This document shows positions 35,114-43,798 of a stretch of 64,000 nucleotides of DNA, piece after piece (position 1 is the stretch's first letter; the number at the start of each line of letters is the position of its first letter). A program made the position numbers and the translations under genes. The notes beneath the pieces are model-generated. The model was not told the origin of the DNA. It searched no databases and was given only the letters and a program-made list of their open reading frames with translations. Source of the DNA: CAVPFA01 sp963703655 (GTDB taxonomy: Bacteria > Actinomycetota > Acidimicrobiia > Acidimicrobiales > Bog-793); NCBI GenBank assembly GCA_963703655.1, contig CAVPFA010000003.1:992001-1056000 (forward strand), written 5' to 3'.

Positions 35114-36029
35114 ATTCCAGCCAGTCCTTGTACCGGTCCACCTCACCCCGGACGATCGCGAAGAACATCTCCTGGATGGCGCGGGTGATCGGCCCGGGCT
35201 CGCCCGAGCCGACGGCGCGGTCGTCGACCGATGCGATCGGCACCACTTCGGCGGCGGTACCGGTGAGAAAGGCCTCGTCGGCCATGTACAGGTCCGTTCG
35301 CCGCATCTCCCGCTCGGTGACCGTGTAGCCGATGTCGCGGGCGATCGTGGTGACGGCGTCCGCGGTGATGCCCTCGAGCGCCCCGGCCGACGACGCGGGC
35401 GGAGTGAACAGGCGTCCGTCACGCACTACGAAGACGTTCTCGCCCGTGCCTTCAGAGATCAGCCCGCCCGTCGTGCACAACAGCGCCTCGTCGTAGCCCG
35501 CGCGAACGGCTTCCACCTTCGCGAGCGAGGAATTGATGTACATGCCGGTGGCTTTGGCGGCTGTCGGCATCGCGCGCGGGTCATGACGGGCCCAGGAGCT
35601 CACCTTGAGGCGGATGCCTTGGCGGATGCCCTCGTCACCCAGGTAAGCGCCCCAAGCCCAGACCGCGATCGCGACCTGAACCTTGCACGGCATCGGGTTC
35701 AGGCCCATCTCTCCATAGCCGAGATACGCGATCGGGCGGATGTAGCAGCTGTCGAGCCCGTTCACGCGGACGGTGAGCTTGATGGCGTCGAAGATCTCGT
35801 CCTCGGAGTAGGGCAGCTCCATCTGCAGGATCCGAGCCCCTCTGAACAGCCGCTTGCTGTGCTCGCGCAGGCGGAAGATCGCCGGCCCATTGGCCGTCGC
35901 GTACGCGCGAATGCCCTCGAAGACGCCCATCCCGTAGTGCAGGCTGTGGGTCAGGACGTGCACCGTGGCCTTGTCCCAGTCCACGAGCTCGCCGTCCATC
36001 CAGATCTTGTCAGTCGGGGTGATGGGCAT
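35103..36029 (-). CDS. ilvE: Branched-chain amino acid aminotransferase
   Basis: PLP enzyme (fold type IV) for the last step of Leu, Ile and Val synthesis. The 308-aa product has the class-IV features VHVLTHSLHYGMGVFEGIRAY, the PLP-lysine in PTAAKATGMYINSSL (Lys near 158), the cofactor-binding EALLCTTGGLISEGTGENVFVV and VPIASVDDRAVG. ATG 36029 has AGGAGG at good spacing. It lies two bases after leuB's stop and overlaps cimA. Confidence 0.94.
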   Translation of the reverse strand: MPITPTDKIWMDGELVDWDKATVHVLTHSLHYGMGVFEGIRAYATANGPAIFRLREHSKRLFRGARILQMELPYSEDEIFDAIKLTVRVNGLDSCYIRPIAYLGYGEMGLNPMPCKVQVAIAVWAWGAYLGDEGIRQGIRLKVSSWARHDPRAMPTAAKATGMYINSSLAKVEAVRAGYDEALLCTTGGLISEGTGENVFVVRDGRLFTPPASSAGALEGITADAVTTIARDIGYTVTEREMRRTDLYMADEAFLTGTAAEVVPIASVDDRAVGSGEPGPITRAIQEMFFAIVRGEVDRYKDWLEYVT

Positions 36030-36031
36030 CG

Positions 36032-37052
36032 TCACAACCTCCTTGCGACTGCATCGCCGACACTGGCGGTGCTCCATGGCTCGCTAGAGCCGGCCATCTC
36101 AGTCTGCAACTCCAGCACTGCCTTCGTGACGCGCTCGGCGGCGTCTGCCTCGCCGAGATGTTCGAGCATCATCGCCGCGGACCGGATCGCCGCCAGCGGA
36201 TTGGCCTTTCCGGTGCCGGCGATGTCGTGCGCCGCGCCGTGCACCGGCTCGAAGAGCGACGGCCCCGTTCTCGCAGGGTTGAGGTTGGCGGACGCCGCCA
36301 GCCCGATACCGCCGGTGACGGCGCCGGCAAGGTCTGTGAGGACGTCGCCGAACAGGTTGTCGGTCACCACCACGTCGTAGCGTGCCGCGTCCTCGACGAA
36401 GAATATGCACGCGGCGTCGACGTGGTTGTAGGCCGTTGCGACCCCGGGCCGCCCGGCAGCGACCGAGTCGAACGTCCGCTGCCAGAGGTCACCCGAGTAG
36501 GTGAGCACGTTGGTCTTGTGCACGAGCGTCACGTGGCGCCGGTCGCCGCGCCTCGGCCAATTCGAAGGCGTACCCGATGCAACGCTCGACGCCATGGCGG
36601 GTGTTGACCGAACCTTGAGTCGCGACCTCGAACGGTGTGCCACGCCGGAGCACCCCGCCTTCGCCTGCATAAGGGCCCTCGGTGTTCTCCCGCACCACGA
36701 CGAAATCGGCTCCCTCGGCGATCGACCCGGGAACCCCGTTGAACGGACGGACGTTGACGTACAGATCCAGCTCGAACCGCAACCTCAACAGCAACCCACG
36801 CTCGAGCAGCCCCGGCGGCACCGCGCTCGACCCGATCGGCGGACCGACGGCCCCGAGCAAGATCGCATCGGCTGTGGCGAGCTCGTCGAGGATCGCGTCG
36901 GGCAGCACCTCTCCGCTGCGCTCGTAGTGGGCGGCGCCGAGGTCGTAATCGACGGTGTCGAGCGCGACTCCGGTGGCGGCTACCACCTTCAGCGCCTCCG
37001 CGAGCACCTCCGGGCCGATTCCGTCACCTCCGATCACCGCAATCTTGTGCAC
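36032..37052 (-). CDS. leuB: 3-isopropylmalate dehydrogenase, one frame break
   Basis: Oxidatively decarboxylates 3-isopropylmalate in leucine synthesis, and probably the citramalate-derived analogue for isoleucine. The first part (to about 36545) reads MHKIAVIGGDGIGPEVLAEA, ILLGAVGPP, VVVRENTEGPYAGEGG and SVNTRHGVERCIGYAFELAE. After a single-base shift the second part reads HVTLVHKTNVLTYSGDLW, DVVVTDNLFGDVLTDLAGAV and GIGLAASANLNP (the family signature), then FEPVHGAAHDIAGTGKANP. All key residues are present once repaired (about 340 aa), so a sequence error is likely. First gene of the operon and preceded by a terminator-like leader. Confidence 0.88.
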
Positions 37053-37082
37053 ACCTTCTCCTGTCGCCGTTTCGAGCCCGGG

Positions 37083-37114
37083 AAACCAAAAGGCCGCCCA
37101 CCGAGTGGACGGCC
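37083..37114 (-). terminator. Intrinsic terminator in the leuB leader (candidate attenuator)
   Basis: On the minus-strand transcript, GGCCGUCCAC-UCG-GUGGGCGGCC (10-bp stem, one G-U pair) is followed by UUUUGGUUU, 31 bases before leuB's start. Placed between the operon's promoter and first gene, it would stop transcription unless a competing fold forms. Confidence 0.7.
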
Positions 37115-37142
37115 AACGACGCGCACCCGCTCGGGAGCGCGT

Positions 37143-37178
37143 CTAACCCGAAATTACACTCCCGTGTTCGCGGGGCAT
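37143..37178 (-). CDS. Candidate leader peptide of the leuB operon (MPREHGSVISG)
   Basis: An 11-codon frame, ATG 37178 to TAG, ending 29 bases before the terminator hairpin. It contains adjacent Val and Ile codons, which could sense those charged tRNAs. It has no clear ribosome site and fewer control codons than the leuA and ilvB leaders, so support is weaker. Confidence 0.4.
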   Translation of the reverse strand: MPREHGSVISG

Positions 37179-37275
37179 CAGGAAGGAGTCTTGTCGGCCC
37201 CCTTGCCGCCGTCAAGACAGCGCCCGTCAACACCGACCTCTACCGCCGTCAAGGCGCGTCTGCAAAGATGGTGCC

Positions 37276-37743
37276 GTGCTGCCCTACCTGGCGCATCCCA
37301 AGCGTTCGAATCTTCGTGCTTCGGATCTCGAGCGGCACCAGGCCGTCGAGTTCCTGCGCCTGCATGCTGGCGAAGGGCGGCTAACCACCGAGGAGCTCGA
37401 GGATCGCATCGAGAGGGCCTACAAGTCCAAGACGCTCGGGGAGCTCGCCGCCCTCGGGGCGGACCTGCCGGCGGAGCCTCGGGCGATTTCGTTCCGGCGC
37501 CCAGCCGAGGTCCCGGCCGACCCTACGAGGCGGTTTCGCTGCAAGCTGGTCCGCCAGGTCCGCCGTTGGGCGACCATCGACCTCGCGGCCGTCCTGATCT
37601 GGATGTTCACGGGACAGGGCCACTTCTGGCCCGGCTACGTCATCCTGCTCAGCTTCCTGCTCGTGCTGTTCCGCGTGTCGCGCTACCTCGAGCGGCGGTA
37701 CTACGCCCGAGGCACGCGCCGTTACGGCGCGTCGAACCGGTAG
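37276..37743 (+). CDS. DUF1707 and 2TM-domain membrane protein
   Basis: A 155-aa protein starting at GTG. The DUF1707 segment is clear: NLRASDLERHQAVEFLRLHA EGRLTTEELEDRIERAYKSKT LGELAALGADLP (about residues 11-65). A C-terminal pair of membrane helices follows (IDLAAVLIWMFTGQGHFWPG and YVILLSFLLVLFRVSRY). DUF1707 proteins are common in actinobacteria, sometimes with roles in cell-surface or lipid traits, but mostly unassigned. Its 3' end overlaps the convergent secreted-protein gene by 22 bases. Confidence 0.85.
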   Translation: MLPYLAHPKRSNLRASDLERHQAVEFLRLHAGEGRLTTEELEDRIERAYKSKTLGELAALGADLPAEPRAISFRRPAEVPADPTRRFRCKLVRQVRRWATIDLAAVLIWMFTGQGHFWPGYVILLSFLLVLFRVSRYLERRYYARGTRRYGASNR

Positions 37744-39449
37744 ATCACCCCGCCGGCCTCGAGCAGCCAATACCCGGCCGAGGCAGGCGTCATCGCAGTC
37801 GGCGTCGCCGCCACGGCCGTCACGGGCACCCGCAGGTGCTCACGGGACTCGCTTCCCTTGAATGGCGCGTCCCCAAGGTTGTAGACCGAGCCGTTGCTCC
37901 CGGCCAGCCAGTAGCCGAATCCGTCCCACGTCACCGCCGCACCGACGATCGCACCGGGAAGGCGCCTGCCGGCCAGGCTCCCCCGGCTCCTGACGTTGCC
38001 GAACGGGTACACGCTGCCGTCGGCGCCAACCAGCCAGTAACCCGCCGCGACCGGATCGGCGATCATCGCGACGATCGGCGCCGGCAGCTTCCGCCTGCTC
38101 GCAGCACCGTGGTAGGGGGCGTGGAAGGAGAAGACCGCCCCGTTCGAAGTGGCCAGCCAGTAGCCGCCGGTCGCCTGGTCGACGGCGACGGCCACCACGG
38201 GCTTGGTGAGGCGATCGTGGCGGAGGTCCCCGTACCACGGGGCATGTCCGAACGGAGAGACCTCGCCGTTGGCACCAACGAGCCAGTATCCACCGTTCGC
38301 GTCGTCGACCGCGACGGCGACGACCGGCGCGGCCAGCGAGGTACCCGACAGGTCACCGGCGCTGCGGGCATGGCCGTACACCGAGACCTTGCCGGCCGAG
38401 CTGACGACGAAGTAACCGTTGCCCTCCGGCGTGGGGGCGATCCCGACCTCCGGCGGCGACACCGGGGTGATACCGATTGCGGCTTGGGCCTCAGCCCAGG
38501 TGTAGACCTCGTCGGCCGGCTTGGCCCCACAGGCGGCGATGAAGATCTCCGCGAACGACGTTCCTCCGGCCGGGGTGTACGCCGCGCCCATCACGAGCTG
38601 CGACTGCCCCGAAGGACAGCCCGCGAGGTCCTGGGCGTACAACCCGAGGATGTTGTCCCGGTGTCCCCAGCATCCCGCCGACGCTCGAGTCTTGCAGTCC
38701 TCGTTCGCACTGCCGTAGCCGTCGTCGTACATCCAGCCGTCGTCGGAGCCGAGCGCGCTCTCGGTGCCGCCTGCCCAGTTCGACCCCCCGGCGCGGAGCT
38801 CCGCACCACCGGTCAAGCTCGCTGGAAAGCTGGGGTCGCGATCCGCGTCCGCCCCCGCCTGTGCAAGCGTGTCGAGCTGGGTCGTGAGAGCCGTCATCGG
38901 CGGTTCGCCTCTCGACACCCGCTCGAGATCGGCGATCGCGAAGAGCTGATCGGGCACGCTCAGCTTGAGCAGCCTGGCCAGGTTGACCTCGAGCGGGCCG
39001 ACCGGCTCGGTCTTGCGGGCGTTGTCGATGGCCTGCAGGACCTTCGAGTTGCAGCCGCTCGAGTCGTCGAGAGCCCCTCCCCGGCAGTACCTCCAGAAGC
39101 TTGGATCCGGAGGAAGGTTCGCCGGCGGATTCCTGGGCGGAAGGATCCCCGCATACGGGACGGCCGGCTCGGCCGGAACGGCTAGCTCGGCCGGCTCGGC
39201 CGGGAAAGTCCGAGCGGCCCGAGCCAGGACGACGGTCGCACCGCCGCCAACGGCCGCACCGCCGCCGGCACCGGCGGGCCGGCGGCTAGGCACGGATGCG
39301 AAACGGAGAGGCGAACCCGTGGACATCCCCGGCCGCGTCGTCTCCGGCGCGCGGACCGATGCTGGCGCACCTCGGCCGACCAGGAAGATCGCTGCGGCGG
39401 TCAGGGCCGCCAAGGCCACGCGACTCGCGCGCGACGGGCATGCTCGCAC
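37722..39449 (-). CDS. Secreted protein with C-terminal GYWLV-type repeats
   Basis: Exported 575-aa protein with a signal-like N-terminus (VALAALTAAAIFLVGRGAPA). A low-complexity Ala/Pro linker follows (about 40-115), then a mixed domain (about 120-320) with four or more Cys, including SGCNS, NEDCKTRASAGCWGHRD, LAGCPSG and IAACGAK. This domain resembles a CAP/SCP-like secreted domain (WAGGTESALGSDDGWMYDDG YG). The C-terminal 240 residues are six repeats of about 40 aa: GYFVVSSAGKVSVYG, GYWLVGANGEVSPFG, GYWLATSNGAVFSF, GYWLVGADGSVYPFG, GYWLAGSNGSVYNLG, GYWLLEAGGVIYRF, likely a beta-propeller. This repeat is characteristic of Acidimicrobiia secretomes. Function unknown. Start GTG 39449. Confidence 0.83.
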   Translation of the reverse strand: MRACPSRASRVALAALTAAAIFLVGRGAPASVRAPETTRPGMSTGSPLRFASVPSRRPAGAGGGAAVGGGATVVLARAARTFPAEPAELAVPAEPAVPYAGILPPRNPPANLPPDPSFWRYCRGGALDDSSGCNSKVLQAIDNARKTEPVGPLEVNLARLLKLSVPDQLFAIADLERVSRGEPPMTALTTQLDTLAQAGADADRDPSFPASLTGGAELRAGGSNWAGGTESALGSDDGWMYDDGYGSANEDCKTRASAGCWGHRDNILGLYAQDLAGCPSGQSQLVMGAAYTPAGGTSFAEIFIAACGAKPADEVYTWAEAQAAIGITPVSPPEVGIAPTPEGNGYFVVSSAGKVSVYGHARSAGDLSGTSLAAPVVAVAVDDANGGYWLVGANGEVSPFGHAPWYGDLRHDRLTKPVVAVAVDQATGGYWLATSNGAVFSFHAPYHGAASRRKLPAPIVAMIADPVAAGYWLVGADGSVYPFGNVRSRGSLAGRRLPGAIVGAAVTWDGFGYWLAGSNGSVYNLGDAPFKGSESREHLRVPVTAVAATPTAMTPASAGYWLLEAGGVIYRFDAP

Positions 39450-39527
39450 TTTTGGCGAGGGTACTCACTCTCCGGCGCTCCGGCCTGCTGGCGTCCGGCG
39501 AGGCGGCCGGTGCGACCCGATAGCCTC

Positions 39528-40004
39528 GTGTCGGTGACCGAGACTCAACTCACGCCCGAGACCCACGCCCGGCTCGTCGCCGAGCTCGAGGACCTCACGA
39601 CACGCGGACGCGTCGAGATCGCACGCCAGATCGAAGCCGCCCGGGCGCTCGGGGACCTGTCCGAGAACGGCGACTACCACGCCGCGAAGGACGCTCAGGG
39701 CAAGATGGAGGCCCGAGTGCGCCAGCTCCGGCGGATGCTCGAGGACGCGGTTATCGTCGACTCCTCGACCCACCAAGACGGCGTGGTGACCACCGGCACA
39801 GTGGTCGAGCTCCGGTACGACGGGGACGACGAGACGGAGCGCTTCCTCGTCGGTTCGATCGAGGAGAAGGGCGAAGGCGTGTCGGTGGTCTCGCCGGCAT
39901 CACCCCTCGGCAAGGCTCTCCTCGGGCGCAACGTCGGCGAGACGGTCGAGTACGAGGCTCCGAACGGCAAGCTCGCCGTGCAGATCGTCTCGGTCGGCCT
40001 GTGA
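39528..40004 (+). CDS. greA: Transcription elongation factor GreA
   Basis: Rescues arrested RNA polymerase by stimulating transcript cleavage. The 158-aa product has the N-terminal coiled coil (LTPETHARLVAELEDLTTR through ARVRQLRRML) with the acidic tip LGDLSENGDYHAAKD. The C-terminal FKBP-like domain reads GTVVELRYDGDDETERFLVG, SPLGKALLGRNVGETVEYEA and GKLAVQIVSV. GTG 39528 (VSVTETQL) or GTG 39534 is the start. It lies 10 bases before leuC on the same strand. Confidence 0.93.
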   Translation: MSVTETQLTPETHARLVAELEDLTTRGRVEIARQIEAARALGDLSENGDYHAAKDAQGKMEARVRQLRRMLEDAVIVDSSTHQDGVVTTGTVVELRYDGDDETERFLVGSIEEKGEGVSVVSPASPLGKALLGRNVGETVEYEAPNGKLAVQIVSVGL

Positions 40005-40014
40005 GCACCGGCTG

Positions 40015-41424
40015 ATGCCCGAGACGCTCGCCGACAAGGTCTGGGACCGGCACGTGGTTCGCCGAGGCGATGGCGCCGCTGAGCCAGATCTGCTCTACAT
40101 AGATCTTCATCTCGTTCACGAGGTCACCTCCCCGCAGGCCTTCGAAGGGCTGCGGATGGCGGGACGGCGCGTGAGGCGGCCGGACCTCACGGTCGCGACT
40201 GCGGACCACAACGTGCCCACGACGAGCGCCGTCGGGCGTGTCTCCGATCCGGTCTCGAGACGCCAGCTCGAGGCGCTCGACATGAACTGCGCCGAATTCG
40301 GGGTGACCTGTTACCCCATGGGCGACGAGAACCAGGGGATCGTGCACGTGATCGGGCCCGAGCAAGGCCTCACGCAACCGGGCATGACGATCGTTTGCGG
40401 AGACAGCCACACCTCCACCCACGGTGCCTTCGGGGCGCTGGCGTTCGGCATCGGGACTTCCGAGGTCGAACACGTCCTGGCGACCCAGACCCTCCCCCAG
40501 CGGCGACCTCGCACGATGGCTGTCACCGTCGACGGCGAACTCCCGCTCGGCGTGAGCGCGAAGGACGTGGTGCTCGCGATCGTGGGCGGGCTCGGAACCA
40601 CCGGCGGAGTCGGCCATGTCATCGAGTACAGGGGCTCGGCGATCAGCTCGCTTTCGATGGAGGGTCGCATGACGGTGTGCAACATGTCGATCGAGGCCGG
40701 CGCACGGGCGGGGATGGTCGCCCCGGACGAGGTCACGTTCGAGTACCTCGAGGGGCGGCGCCACGCGCCGAAAGGTCCCGACTGGGACCTCGCGGTCGAG
40801 GATTGGCGCGCACTGGCCACCGACGACGGTGCCCGGTTCGACGCCGAGGTGCTCCTCGACGCGGGTGCCATCCAGCCCCACGTCTCGTGGGGGACGAACC
40901 CCGCCCAAGTCGTGGGGATCGACGGGGAGGTCCCCAGCCCGGACGACCTGTCGACTCCCGCCGAGCGGGAGTCTGCCGCCCGCGCGCTCGCCTACATGGG
41001 CCTCGAGGCCGGTACCCCGATCCGCGCGATCGAGGTGGACACGGTCTTCATCGGCTCGTGCACGAACTCGAGGATCGAGGACCTTCGTGCCGCGGCCTGG
41101 GTGCTCGAGGGCCGCCGGGTCCGGCCGGGCCTCCGCGCGCTCGTGGTACCGGGTTCCCGGCGAGTCAAGCACCAGGCCGAGGCGGAGGGGCTCGACAGGG
41201 TGTTCGTCGAGGCCGGGTTCGAGTGGCGGGAGAGCGGTTGCTCGATGTGCCTCGGCATGAACCCAGACCAGCTCTCGCCGGGAGAGCGCTGCGCGTCCAC
41301 GTCGAACCGCAACTTCGAGGGACGTCAGGGACGAGGCGGCCGCACCCATCTCGTCTCGCCGGCGGTTGCCGCTGCGACGTCAGTCGCGGGCCGTTTCGCC
41401 ACCCCGGCGGACCTCGAGGCCTGA
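40015..41424 (+). CDS. leuC: 3-isopropylmalate dehydratase, large subunit
   Basis: Aconitase-family isomerase of leucine synthesis that also acts on citramalate. The 469-aa protein has its [4Fe-4S] ligands in FIGSCTNSRIEDL (Cys near 347) and SGCSMCLGMNPD (two Cys near 407 and 410). It also has DLHLVHEVTSPQAFEGLR, ATADHNVPTT, GDSHTSTHGAFGALAFGIGT and STSNRNFEGRQGRGGRTHLVSP. ATG 40015 follows greA; leuD starts two bases after the leuC stop. Confidence 0.96.
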   Translation: MPETLADKVWDRHVVRRGDGAAEPDLLYIDLHLVHEVTSPQAFEGLRMAGRRVRRPDLTVATADHNVPTTSAVGRVSDPVSRRQLEALDMNCAEFGVTCYPMGDENQGIVHVIGPEQGLTQPGMTIVCGDSHTSTHGAFGALAFGIGTSEVEHVLATQTLPQRRPRTMAVTVDGELPLGVSAKDVVLAIVGGLGTTGGVGHVIEYRGSAISSLSMEGRMTVCNMSIEAGARAGMVAPDEVTFEYLEGRRHAPKGPDWDLAVEDWRALATDDGARFDAEVLLDAGAIQPHVSWGTNPAQVVGIDGEVPSPDDLSTPAERESAARALAYMGLEAGTPIRAIEVDTVFIGSCTNSRIEDLRAAAWVLEGRRVRPGLRALVVPGSRRVKHQAEAEGLDRVFVEAGFEWRESGCSMCLGMNPDQLSPGERCASTSNRNFEGRQGRGGRTHLVSPAVAAATSVAGRFATPADLEA

Positions 41425-41426
41425 GC

Positions 41427-42026
41427 GTGGAACCCGTGCGAGTCGTGTCGGGGCGGGCGGTCCCGCTCGACCGCTCCGACGTCGACACCGACCAGATCAT
41501 CCCGAGCGAGTGGTTGAAGCGCATCGAGAGGAGCGGCTTTGGAGCCGGGTTGTTCGGCGAGTGGCGCGACGACCCCAGTTTCGTCCTGAACGACGTCGCC
41601 TACGCCGGGGCGAGGATCCTCGTCGCCGGCCCCAACTTCGGTACCGGATCGTCACGCGAGCACGCCGTTTGGGCGCTGGTCGACTACGGCTTCGGGGCAG
41701 TCATCAGCCCTCGGTTCGGCGACATCTTCAGCAACAACTCCACCCGCTCGGGACTCGTGCCGGCCGAGGTGTCCCACGACGCGGGCCGGAAGATCCTGGA
41801 CGCTGTCATTGCGGACCCGTCGCTCGAGATCGTGGTCGACGTCGACCGCAGACTTGTCGAGGCGCCGGCCGTGGGGATCTCGGTGCCGTTCCGGCTGGAC
41901 GACGCCGCCCGCGACCGGCTGCTTCGCGGTCTCGACGACATCGGCGTCACCGCCCAGCACACCGAGGACATCGACGCCTACGAGGCGCGCCGGCTCGCGT
42001 GGCTGCCGATCGTCGCCGCCAACTAG
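41427..42026 (+). CDS. leuD: 3-isopropylmalate dehydratase, small subunit
   Basis: Swivelling-domain partner of LeuC, 199 aa. Key segments: LDRSDVDTDQIIPSEWLKRI, FGTGSSREHAVWALVDYGFGAVISPRFGD (substrate-binding Gly/Ser loop) and FSNNSTRSGLVPAEV. The start is GTG 41427, right after leuC. The stop TAG interlocks with the convergent leuA stop in the shared tetranucleotide CTAG (42023-42026). Confidence 0.95.
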   Translation: MEPVRVVSGRAVPLDRSDVDTDQIIPSEWLKRIERSGFGAGLFGEWRDDPSFVLNDVAYAGARILVAGPNFGTGSSREHAVWALVDYGFGAVISPRFGDIFSNNSTRSGLVPAEVSHDAGRKILDAVIADPSLEIVVDVDRRLVEAPAVGISVPFRLDDAARDRLLRGLDDIGVTAQHTEDIDAYEARRLAWLPIVAAN

Positions 42027-43586
42027 GGTGTCACCTCGTTTCGCCCAATGGCGTCAGGACTCGCGGCGGCGATCCTCGCCGCCGCGCGGACGACTCGGTT
42101 CGCGGCCGCGAGATAGGCCCGGGCCGCCGCTTCGACCACGTCGGTGGAGAGCCCACGGCCCGAGGCGCGGACCCCGTCGGCATCGACCTGGATGACGACG
42201 TCGCCGAGCGCGTCGATCCCGCCGGTGACCGCTGAGACGTTGAAGTCCGTCAGTTTCGCCTCGATGCCCGTCGCCTGCTTGATTGCCTTGCAGGCGGCAT
42301 CGATCATTCCGTCGCCCTCGGCGGTGGCCTCGGACTTGCGGCCGTCACGGCTGACGACGACTCGGGCGCGCGGCATCCCGATCGTGCCGCCCTGGACCTC
42401 GAGCACGTCGAGGGCGAAGCCCTCCTCCAGCGCCGTGCCGAGCTCCTCGGCGACGATCGCCTCGAGGTCGGCGTCGGTCAGTTGCACCTTGCGGTCGGCA
42501 AGCTCCTTGAAGCGGGCGAACGCAGCGTTCAAGGCGTCGCCGTGCGCGGTGATGCCGAGCTTCTCGAGCGTGTCGGCGAACGCGTGCCGCCCGGTGTGCT
42601 TGCCGAGAACGATCTGACCGCCGACCTGGCCCACCGAGGCTGCATCGATGATCTCGTACGTCGTGCGCTCCTCGAGCACGCCGTGCTGGTGGATGCCCGA
42701 CTCGTGAGCGAAGGCGTTCTTGCCCACGACGGCTTTGTTCCACTGGACCTGGTAGCCCGTCAGCCGCGAGACCATCCGGCTCGTTCGAGCGAGCTCCTCG
42801 GTGCGCACGCCGGTGTCAAGGCCAGGAAACTGATCCGGGCGGATCTTGAGCGCCATGACCACCTCCTCGAGCGCGGCGTTGCCGGCGCGCTCGCCGAGCC
42901 CGTTCACGCAGACTTCAACCTGGCGGGCGCCTCCGCGGACCCCCGACAGGCTGTTCGCCACGGCGAGGCCGAGGTCGTTGTGGCAGTGGGTCGAGATCAC
43001 GTAGTCGCCTGCCACCTCAGCGCGCACCTGCGCGATGAGATGGCCGAAGTCCCAGGGGATGCCGTAGCCGACGGTGTCGGGGATGTTCAGGGTCGTCGCA
43101 CCGGACTCGACCGCTGCGGTCAGCACCTCGAGCATGAACTCGAACGGCGTACGCGTCGCGTCCTGCGGTGAGAATTCGACGTCGTCGGTGTGCTCGCGAG
43201 CTCTGCGCGACCCCGCGCCGGACCTCCTCGAGCACCTGCGCCTGGCTCATCTTCAACATGTGCTCCATGTGGCTCGGGCTCGTCGAGATGAAGACGTGGA
43301 TGCGGCTCCGGTCCGCGTCGCGGAGCGCGTCGTAGCAGCGATCCACGTCGGCGAGCTGGGTCCGCGAGAGCGCCGCGATGACCGGCCCGTGGACGGTGCG
43401 GGCGATCGCCTGAACGGCATCGAAGTCCCCCTGGCTCGCGACCGGGAAGCCTGCCTCTATGTAGTCCACGCCGAGGCGCGCGAGCTGCTCGGCGATCTCG
43501 AGCTTCTCACCGGGGTCAAGGGAGATCCCGGGCGACTGCTCGCCGTCCCGCAGCGTCGTGTCGAAGATGACCACCTTGTCGCTCAT
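42023..43586 (-). CDS. leuA: 2-isopropylmalate synthase, one frame break
   Basis: First committed enzyme of leucine synthesis, about 520 aa after repair. N-terminal part: VVIFDTTLRDGEQSPGISLD, VDYIEAGFPVASQGDFDAV, RIHVFISTSPSHMEHMLKMS. After a single-base shift near 43195 (AHTDDVEFS region) it continues with ATTLNIPDTVGYGIPW, the metal-binding HCHNDLGLAVANSL, QVEVCVNGLGERAGN and NAFAHESGIHQHGVL. The C-terminal leucine-binding regulatory domain ends the protein. ATG 43586 has GGAG five bases upstream. The minus-strand leader holds a Leu-rich peptide and a terminator. Confidence 0.92.
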
Positions 43587-43662
43587 CGCTCGCTCCATCG
43601 TCCAGGCGCACCCGCGTCCACGTCCCACCTCGCCCCGAGTCGCCACGCCGCGCCGGGCCAAC

Positions 43663-43683
43663 AAAAAACCTCCCGGCCGGAGG
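43663..43683 (-). terminator. Attenuator terminator of leuA
   Basis: Transcript CCUCC-GGCCG-GGAGG then UUUUUU, 77 bases before the leuA start and about 40 bases after the leader peptide stop. Confidence 0.82.
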
Positions 43684-43696
43684 CGCAGGAGGCGGT

Positions 43697-43720
43697 GGCG
43701 AGCGCGAGAAGGCGCTCGCC
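43697..43720 (-). promoter_or_regulatory. Upstream hairpin in the leuA leader
   Basis: Perfect 9-bp stem GGCGAGCGC/GCGCTCGCC with a six-base loop, starting one base after the leader peptide stop. It would act as the pause or competing structure in attenuation. Confidence 0.65.
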
Positions 43721-43721
43721 G

Positions 43722-43763
43722 TCAGGTAAGAAGGAGGATCCGGGTGAGGCGCTCGTTCGTCAT
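43722..43763 (-). CDS. leuA leader peptide (MTNERLTRILLLT)
   Basis: Thirteen codons from ATG 43763 to TGA, containing Ile-Leu-Leu-Leu plus an earlier Leu near the end. The stop abuts the first leader hairpin and the terminator follows, the standard layout for ribosome-mediated attenuation by charged tRNA-Leu. There is no ribosome site upstream, so it may be translated leaderless. Confidence 0.75.
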   Translation of the reverse strand: MTNERLTRILLLT

Positions 43764-43798
43764 GTCACTGATGATTGTGGTGGACGCCCCGTTGCGCG

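Noticed and set aside
36501..39185. 894-codon plus-strand open frame over leuB, the DUF1707 gene and the repeat protein
   Set aside because: It is a GC-rich shadow: composition is Arg/Gly/Pro-heavy and three genes with clear families occupy the other frames.
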